This document shows positions 41,592-42,804 of a stretch of 42,804 bases of DNA, one piece after another (the stretch's first letter is position 1; each line of letters begins with the position of its first letter). The notes below the pieces were generated by a model that had not been told where the DNA came from, searched no databases, and saw only the letters and a list, made by a program, of their open reading frames with translations. The position numbers were made by a program, and so were the translations under genes. Source of the DNA: an uncultured Enterocloster sp. (GTDB taxonomy: Bacteria; Bacillota; Clostridia; Lachnospirales; Lachnospiraceae); the NCBI GenBank assembly GCA_944383785.1, contig CALWQV010000015.1, positions 1 through 42,804 on the forward strand, written 5' to 3'.

Positions 41592-42434
41592 TTATTCCGA
41601 TGATTGATGCTTTTCAACAATCCGCATCTTCAGCCATCGGTCGTAAGGCATGGTTCCCCGGCAGCAGAGATAAATGATCAGGCTGATCGGACCAAGCTGC
41701 GCGGCAATGGTTTTTAAAAAGCTGTGGCATAACGCAAATAGAGCAGTTGGCATTGATTCCTGCCGGATCATCAGTCCGGCAGCTTTTTTCCCCACCGTAA
41801 CACCGCTTGCCAGACAGTCGCAGGCGAAGGTATAGAGGAACAGCAGCACCCCAATCACCAGGACACGAAAAAAATTCAGAAGGATAAGCGTTACGGAAAG
41901 CCCAGGCCAGAACATCCATAAGACCATTCCTAAAAACGGGGACAGAAGCCCCAATGCCCCGATTCCGGCAATGCTTACAAGCAGCCAATCCACACAGAAG
42001 GCGCCAAGCCTTTTTACCGCCGCTCCATTCTTTGACACCTTCACTAAGCTGCCCTCATGGGTAAAACGCACTTTCAGCCATCGGTCGTAAGGCATGGTTC
42101 CATTCCCGCACAAAAGAAGAAATATACATATAGGCCAAAGCCATGAGACGTAGAGCAGCATTGCCCGTATAGTTCCGTGAACGAGCGCGTATTTTACCTT
42201 CGAAACCGAATCGTCCCTCTCTACGACAATCATCATCAACATTTTTCCAAAGCTCATACCGTTGCTGAAGCAATCAAATCCAAAGGTATAGGCAAACATC
42301 AGAACTGGCGTGACTGTACGGCTTAAAAATCCCGGTGAGTTTCCTGCCCCGAAAGCCGCTAAAAAAATTTTCAAAAGTGCCGTCATCACTATGACGAAAA
42401 TCAGGTCAATCCCTAAAGCTACTACTCTTCTCAT
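41592..42434 (-). CDS. RDD-family membrane protein with two tandem RDD domains
   Basis: 280 residues from the ATG at 42432-42434 (MRRVVALGIDLIF). Two similar halves: the first has FDCFSNGMSFGKMLM and ends GTMPYDRWLKVRF (about 125-137); the second starts KRLGAFCVDWLLV, has CDCLASGVTVGKKAAG and ends GTMPYDRWLKMRI. Each half has three membrane segments, giving about six. RDD proteins are small membrane proteins, some linked to Na+/H+ exchange; the role here is unknown. A 29-bp DNA identity in the two halves points to recent duplication or gene conversion. An ATG at 42452 is also possible. Confidence 0.85.
   Translation of the reverse strand: MRRVVALGIDLIFVIVMTALLKIFLAAFGAGNSPGFLSRTVTPVLMFAYTFGFDCFSNGMSFGKMLMMIVVERDDSVSKVKYALVHGTIRAMLLYVSWLWPICIFLLLCGNGTMPYDRWLKVRFTHEGSLVKVSKNGAAVKRLGAFCVDWLLVSIAGIGALGLLSPFLGMVLWMFWPGLSVTLILLNFFRVLVIGVLLFLYTFACDCLASGVTVGKKAAGLMIRQESMPTALFALCHSFLKTIAAQLGPISLIIYLCCRGTMPYDRWLKMRIVEKHQSSE
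41629..41657 (-). repeat. Direct repeat, copy A (second RDD domain)
   Basis: 29 bases identical to 42073-42101; encodes the GTMPYDRWLK region of the second half of the RDD protein. Confidence 0.9.
42073..42101 (-). repeat. Direct repeat, copy B (first RDD domain)
   Basis: 29 bases identical to 41629-41657; encodes the GTMPYDRWLK region of the first half of the RDD protein. Confidence 0.9.
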
Positions 42435-42479
42435 ACACCCCACCTCTTCCATTTCCCTTCGGTTTTCCTGACCGCAGTT

Positions 42480-42740
42480 TTAGCGGTTCCGAATGGGAAA
42501 TCTGCGCCCAATCTGTTCCAACAGCTCTTCTAAATAATTCTCCCGAATCAAGATCATCTCGCAGCCATATTCCCGGCAAAGCCTTTCGTTTTTCCGGTTC
42601 TCTTCCAAAATCCTTTCCATGCTGCACCAGGAATCATCCAAGCGCTTCTCAATCACATTCGCATATTGCTTCACCTGGGCGAAATGGCTTCGGATATACG
42701 GCTCCGACAGCACCAGACAGACAAACCGGGGCTGTTGCAT
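42480..42740 (-). CDS. Short ORF, possibly the C-terminal remnant of a P-loop kinase-like protein
   Basis: 86 residues, starting MQQPRFVCLVLSEPYI and ending RRFPIRNR. The pattern of an exposed helix, then RILEENRKNERLCREYGCEMILI near the end, is like the C-terminal part of small AAA/kinase-like proteins, but there is no P-loop. An in-frame TGA lies three codons before the ATG. The ATG itself lies inside a hairpin (42728-42773) and has no ribosome site. It may be a 3' fragment of a disrupted gene, or not translated at all. It is on the same strand as the RDD gene, 45 bases upstream. Confidence 0.4.
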   Translation of the reverse strand: MQQPRFVCLVLSEPYIRSHFAQVKQYANVIEKRLDDSWCSMERILEENRKNERLCREYGCEMILIRENYLEELLEQIGRRFPIRNR

Positions 42741-42778
42741 TAGAGATCAAAAAATCTCAGACATAACAGCCCCTTTTT
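42728..42778 (+). terminator. Hairpin with T-run at the right edge
   Basis: GGGGCTGTT (42728-42736) pairs with AACAGCCCC (42765-42773) and an inner GAGAT/ATCTC stem lies between; TTTTT follows at 42774-42778 on the plus strand. It has the form of a plus-strand terminator, but no plus-strand gene reads into it from the left, and it covers the start codon of the minus-strand ORF. It could be the end of an inserted element or the terminator of a gene lost from this place. Confidence 0.55.
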
Positions 42779-42804
42779 CCCAAAAACACAATTTTTTCCT
42801 TAAA

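Noticed and set aside
1..42804. tRNA, rRNA, CRISPR array or insertion sequence
   Set aside because: No cloverleaf, spacer-repeat array or transposase reading frame was seen in any part of the window.

Overview
The window reads as a chromosomal core-gene region of a spore-forming, fairly GC-rich Gram-positive anaerobe, most likely a member of the Lachnospiraceae (Clostridia). The reasons are the gene content and order: yqfC-yqfD-phoH-ybeY, trmD/rplS-lepB-ylqF-rnhB-yraN, rex-acpS-nnr-alr-mazF, feoA-feoB, a BofC-like protein, strong AAGGAGG-type ribosome sites, and several TTG or GTG starts. This assignment comes from reading gene content, not from a database match. I saw no rRNA, tRNA, CRISPR array or intact insertion sequence, and no gene-free stretch longer than 300 bases.

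Layout. 1-711 (+) is the 3' part of a PRPP synthetase gene cut by the window edge. From 20101 down to 714, on the minus strand, runs a dense series of housekeeping genes: yqfC, yqfD, phoH, ybeY, a BofC-like protein, two FAD flavoproteins, proB, a UPF0291 protein, 5-formyl-THF cyclo-ligase, proA, a type I signal peptidase, a PH-domain protein, miaB, mutS and trmD. Then, behind its own promoter and a possible L19 leader, come rplS, a second signal peptidase, ylqF, rnhB, yraN and pgeF. Many neighbours overlap by 1-4 bases, so translational coupling is likely. 20212-21117 (+) encodes a DUF4397 protein. 21185-26602 (-) holds a membrane protein, feoB-feoA, yebC and a CNNM/CBS transporter-like protein. 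26702-31040 (-) holds mazF, alr, nnr, acpS and rex. A divergent promoter pair separates rex from an ABC-F gene and its coupled small membrane protein (31209-33379, +).

Accessory-looking part. 33456-38270 (-) encodes a 1604-residue secreted protein. It has a signal peptide, a long acidic tract that includes a 36-bp tandem repeat, five modules of about 190 residues, one InlB-type repeat and an unrecognised C-terminal domain. Directly upstream is a small, extremely basic protein gene, and divergent to both is an XRE-type regulator gene. The shared intergenic region carries repeated TTCGTCATAT boxes. This locus is the best candidate for something undescribed. The window ends with purA, a LysR regulator, a tandem RDD membrane protein and a possible truncated kinase-like ORF next to a hairpin (39244-42776).

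Several starts were moved from the longest open frame to sites supported by ribosome-binding sequences or family length. Examples are lepB at a TTG (4038), mazF at a TTG (27049), yqfD at a TTG (19793), rplS at 4472, yebC at 25126 and purA at 40527.
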